Below, piece after piece: positions 61,481 to 64,000 of a stretch of DNA of 64,000 nucleotides (its first letter is position 1; each line of letters begins with the position of its first letter). Source of the stretch: Pomacea canaliculata (taxonomy: Eukaryota; Mollusca; Gastropoda; Architaenioglossa; Ampullariidae); the NCBI RefSeq assembly GCF_003073045.1, contig NC_037592.1, positions 7,480,047 to 7,544,046 on the forward strand. Direction: 5' to 3'. The position numbers and the translations under genes were made by a program. The notes beneath the pieces are model-generated. The model saw only the letters and a program-made list of their open reading frames with translations, ran no database searches and was not told the DNA's origin.

Positions 61481-63061
61481 ATGGCTGAGAATTCTTTCTA
61501 TATTGTGTGTGTCAAATGAATTTTTCTTCAGATCTTGTATGGAGGATATGTCAGAGTACATGATGATCAGGTGTTAAAATTATTGTCAAAGGCTTAGTTA
61601 TTGTTGTGTTGTGCTGACTGCAAAGGGGAAAAAAACACCTGTTGACAAGAGGAAAATTTCAGTTCCTTGTTTCTCATCAGCTGAGTATTTGTAAATTGCA
61701 TGAGGGATGTTCTCAAGTCGCTGTTTTTTTGTCTGCCGAATTTAACATTTTGCTTTAAATGTGTCAGTAATTTTGTGACTGATATTCTTAAAAGTGTTTG
61801 GAAAATTAGTCATTGTCTAATGTTTGTTTCTTTTCGCTATCTTTAAGTCAAATAAAAGTTCAAGTTAAAAATCCTCTTAGCTGTATCTGTTTGACATTGT
61901 CGTTTGACTATAGCATGTTCGTTGTTTTTATTTTGAATTTTATTTCTCTTTACAATTTTAAAGTGAAGTTATGCGAACAGCAGTTTCGAAGGGTACGTTG
62001 CCATAAATAATCGGTTAAAAATTATCAGGAAATCGTGAAACCGGCTTCCCTTCTGGAAATTCTGGATAATTGCAGCTTCTTGGTTTGTTGCCATAGGGCA
62101 GGCGCTACAAAGGGTCACATGCGCGAAAAACTGCCTACCAGTGGTCCTTGGTGCAGCAGCCATCACCATCCTGAATAAGGGACACAAAGACTCGTAGGGC
62201 TGCCATACTACCTGGTATCTTCCTTAGGAGGTTTACATATATGTGAGAGAAGGTGTAGGTGTGTATGTGTGTTTAATGTCTTGTATGGGTATGTATGGCC
62301 ATTATGTTGTGTATATATACATATGGTCGTATTATGTTTTTATATTTGGTTGGGCTTGTGAGCAAAAGAAAAATTTGTTTCTTGGACTTCCTTGGACGGG
62401 AATAAAGTTTGATTTTATTTTATACCTCCTATATCTACTGATATCTGCAAAAAACGCAAACCGTTCAAGTTGGTATTTAAAAATTGTAATTGTCTTGGAT
62501 CTCGTCAGGGCAAACGGTCAATTAAGCCATCTGACTGATATGCTAATCATATCGGTCTCCTAAATACAAAAAACTGGTAGCTCCCCTGATTAACGTAGAG
62601 GTTATCTGTGTCCCAACAGACACTGTGAGTCCTAATTAGTACCTACAAGAAATAAACTTTTGCTGACATCTTCAGTTCTTCTATAGGTTCTCTATCTTAA
62701 ATCACGAGCTTGAACTTTCACCGTTAATTATTGGATTAAAAATGTAAAAGAAAAAATTCGATGTACGTGCGAGCGCGAATATGAGTGTGATTGCTGTACA
62801 ATGAAAACTGTCAGTAATGATTTTCCTTTGTTATCGCAAAAATATTGATGTGAAAGCAAAACATCACACGCCCCTGTTAAATAATGATTACGGGAAGATT
62901 ATATTTGCCTATTGTCTTATGAGGAAACGACAGGTTGCTGTGTTATCTTTAAAAAGCCAGAACGCACAACTGAGTTCCATAACCTGAGTAGACTGACTTC
63001 CGTTTGTTTATTCAACACGTATGTTGAGCGTTCCTCAAGAAATGTTCCCATGGAGAAGAAA
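61481..63061. other. Spacer and upstream region of TLR-7
   Basis: 61,620-62,080 is a diverged copy of 25,360-25,870. 62,780-63,061 is a type A upstream block (AAAATATTGATGTGAAAGC at about 62,840) leading into the TLR-7 start. The part between (62,100-62,780) shows nothing recognisable. Confidence 0.55.
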
Positions 63062-64000
63062 ATGCCTCGTGTATGCAGGTGCGCTAGATATCTGATACTT
63101 GTGTTCTGTCTTACAATCGTTTTGGTTGTCAGTCCTTGTTTCGCCGACAATGTTTCAAAGCAAGGGGAAGACTGCTATCAGGGGATGTGCTGGTGTTCAC
63201 ACGACACCGCGGATTGTTCAGGTAATGGAGGACTGTTGAAGTTTGTGCCAAAGCTGCCTTCCACCATCTCAAAGTTACTCTTTTCCAAGAACGCTTTGAC
63301 CCACCTCCCTTCAGACTTCTTCAGTAACGTGACCCAGCTTTTCTCCATATATCTGATGGACAACGGGCTTTCCTCCATGGACCAGCATGCCTTTCGGGGT
63401 TTACGAAATCTAACTTCTTTAACTCTCGACAACAACTTCCTGGATTTCGACTCCGTGAGACCAGCTCTGAATGTGTCTTCGTTAGTCCACTTGCAGATGA
63501 TCAAGAACTTAAATGTTACCTACATTCCTGACAACATATTCTTGGAGTTCCCATTACCACACTTACGTGGGTTAAACCTTGCTAAAAGCAAATTACGAGT
63601 TTTGAATATGAGTGTTTTTAAACCGCTCAAGAACCTCATTTATTTGGAAGTGAGTAAAAGCAACGTAGAACGTCTCATCGTAGACACTTTGCCCTCGCTA
63701 AAATATCTCATCCTTTGCAACAATTACATTTCAGGTGACTTCATACCGATTTGTTACGATACAAACAAATCGCATTTTCCGAACCTACGGTATCTCGATC
63801 TCGGCTCTAATTATATTGACACCATAGACCGTCCTGTTTGTCTGCCGAACTTAGACTTTCTTAGCCTTGGAAGGAACCGACTTAGCGTCCTAACGACGAA
63901 TTATTTCTCGAGATTTCCAAAGCTACGCACTCTTTGGTTGAATTCTATGCTCTACCCTATTAAAAATATATATGCACGTGCTTTCGAAAGCTCCACACTG
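63062..64000 (+). CDS. Toll-like receptor TLR-7, 5' part, cut by the window end
   Basis: Open from ATG 63,062 (MPRVCRCARY) to the last base, 313 codons with no stop. Type A signal peptide ending near CFADN, N-cap CYQGMCWC, then about the first ten LRRs. The first ~170 residues are close to TLR-1 and TLR-2. After about 63,560 the LRRs diverge and share features with TLR-5 (FPNLRYL, FPKLR), so this is a distinct, older paralogue. The transmembrane and TIR parts lie beyond the window. Confidence 0.88.
   Translation, partial: MPRVCRCARYLILVFCLTIVLVVSPCFADNVSKQGEDCYQGMCWCSHDTADCSGNGGLLKFVPKLPSTISKLLFSKNALTHLPSDFFSNVTQLFSIYLMDNGLSSMDQHAFRGLRNLTSLTLDNNFLDFDSVRPALNVSSLVHLQMIKNLNVTYIPDNIFLEFPLPHLRGLNLAKSKLRVLNMSVFKPLKNLIYLEVSKSNVERLIVDTLPSLKYLILCNNYISGDFIPICYDTNKSHFPNLRYLDLGSNYIDTIDRPVCLPNLDFLSLGRNRLSVLTTNYFSRFPKLRTLWLNSMLYPIKNIYARAFESSTL

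Noticed and set aside
1..64000. CRISPR arrays, tRNA or rRNA genes, bacterial operons
   Set aside because: No regularly spaced direct repeats, cloverleaf or rRNA segments were seen, and gene structure is clearly intron-containing eukaryotic.

Overview
The window looks like metazoan nuclear DNA, most likely from a mollusc (probably a gastropod). This is inferred from spliced genes in AT-rich, microsatellite-rich DNA, a TRAF6-type adaptor, and a lineage-expanded tandem array of Toll-like receptors (TLRs) whose TIR domain is split by one intron. No bacterial features, CRISPR array, rRNA or tRNA was seen. Species cannot be fixed from the sequence alone.

Layout. (1) 0.5-13.8 kb, minus strand: an eight-exon TRAF6-like gene (RING, TRAF zinc fingers, coiled coil, MATH). 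All splice phases agree and the predicted protein is 617 aa. (2) 13.8-25.9 kb: no gene I can support. It is AT-rich near TRAF6 and more GC/CpG-rich at about 15.5-16.6 and 19-25 kb. It holds a perfect 17-bp hairpin and homopolymer runs. (3) 25.9-64 kb, plus strand: a tandem TLR array made of duplicated and reshuffled blocks. In order: TLR-1 (intact), TLR-2 (intact ectodomain, indels in the second TIR exon), TLR-3 (intact), a THAP/DDE transposon at 42.1-45.8 kb carrying a nested hAT-type MITE, a scar at about 47.17 kb where a whole receptor seems to have been lost, a 5' TLR fragment (50.4 kb), TLR-5 (three frameshifts), TLR-6 (two frameshifts), a much older TLR remnant (60.8-61.5 kb), and TLR-7, which is open at the window edge.

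How the parts relate. In animals TLRs signal through TIR adaptors (MyD88, IRAK) to TRAF6, so the window holds a likely receptor cluster and the ubiquitin ligase of the same pathway, divergently oriented. Two kinds of promoter/signal peptide (type A: TLR-1, -2, the 50.4-kb fragment, -7; type B: TLR-3, -5, -6) are attached to nearly the same LRR and TIR sequence. The transmembrane and TIR parts are almost identical in all copies, even where the LRRs have diverged (TLR-5). This points to repeated unequal exchange and gene conversion. Several frameshifts lie in short homopolymers, so assembly error in near-identical repeats is a real alternative to pseudogenisation for TLR-2 and TLR-6.
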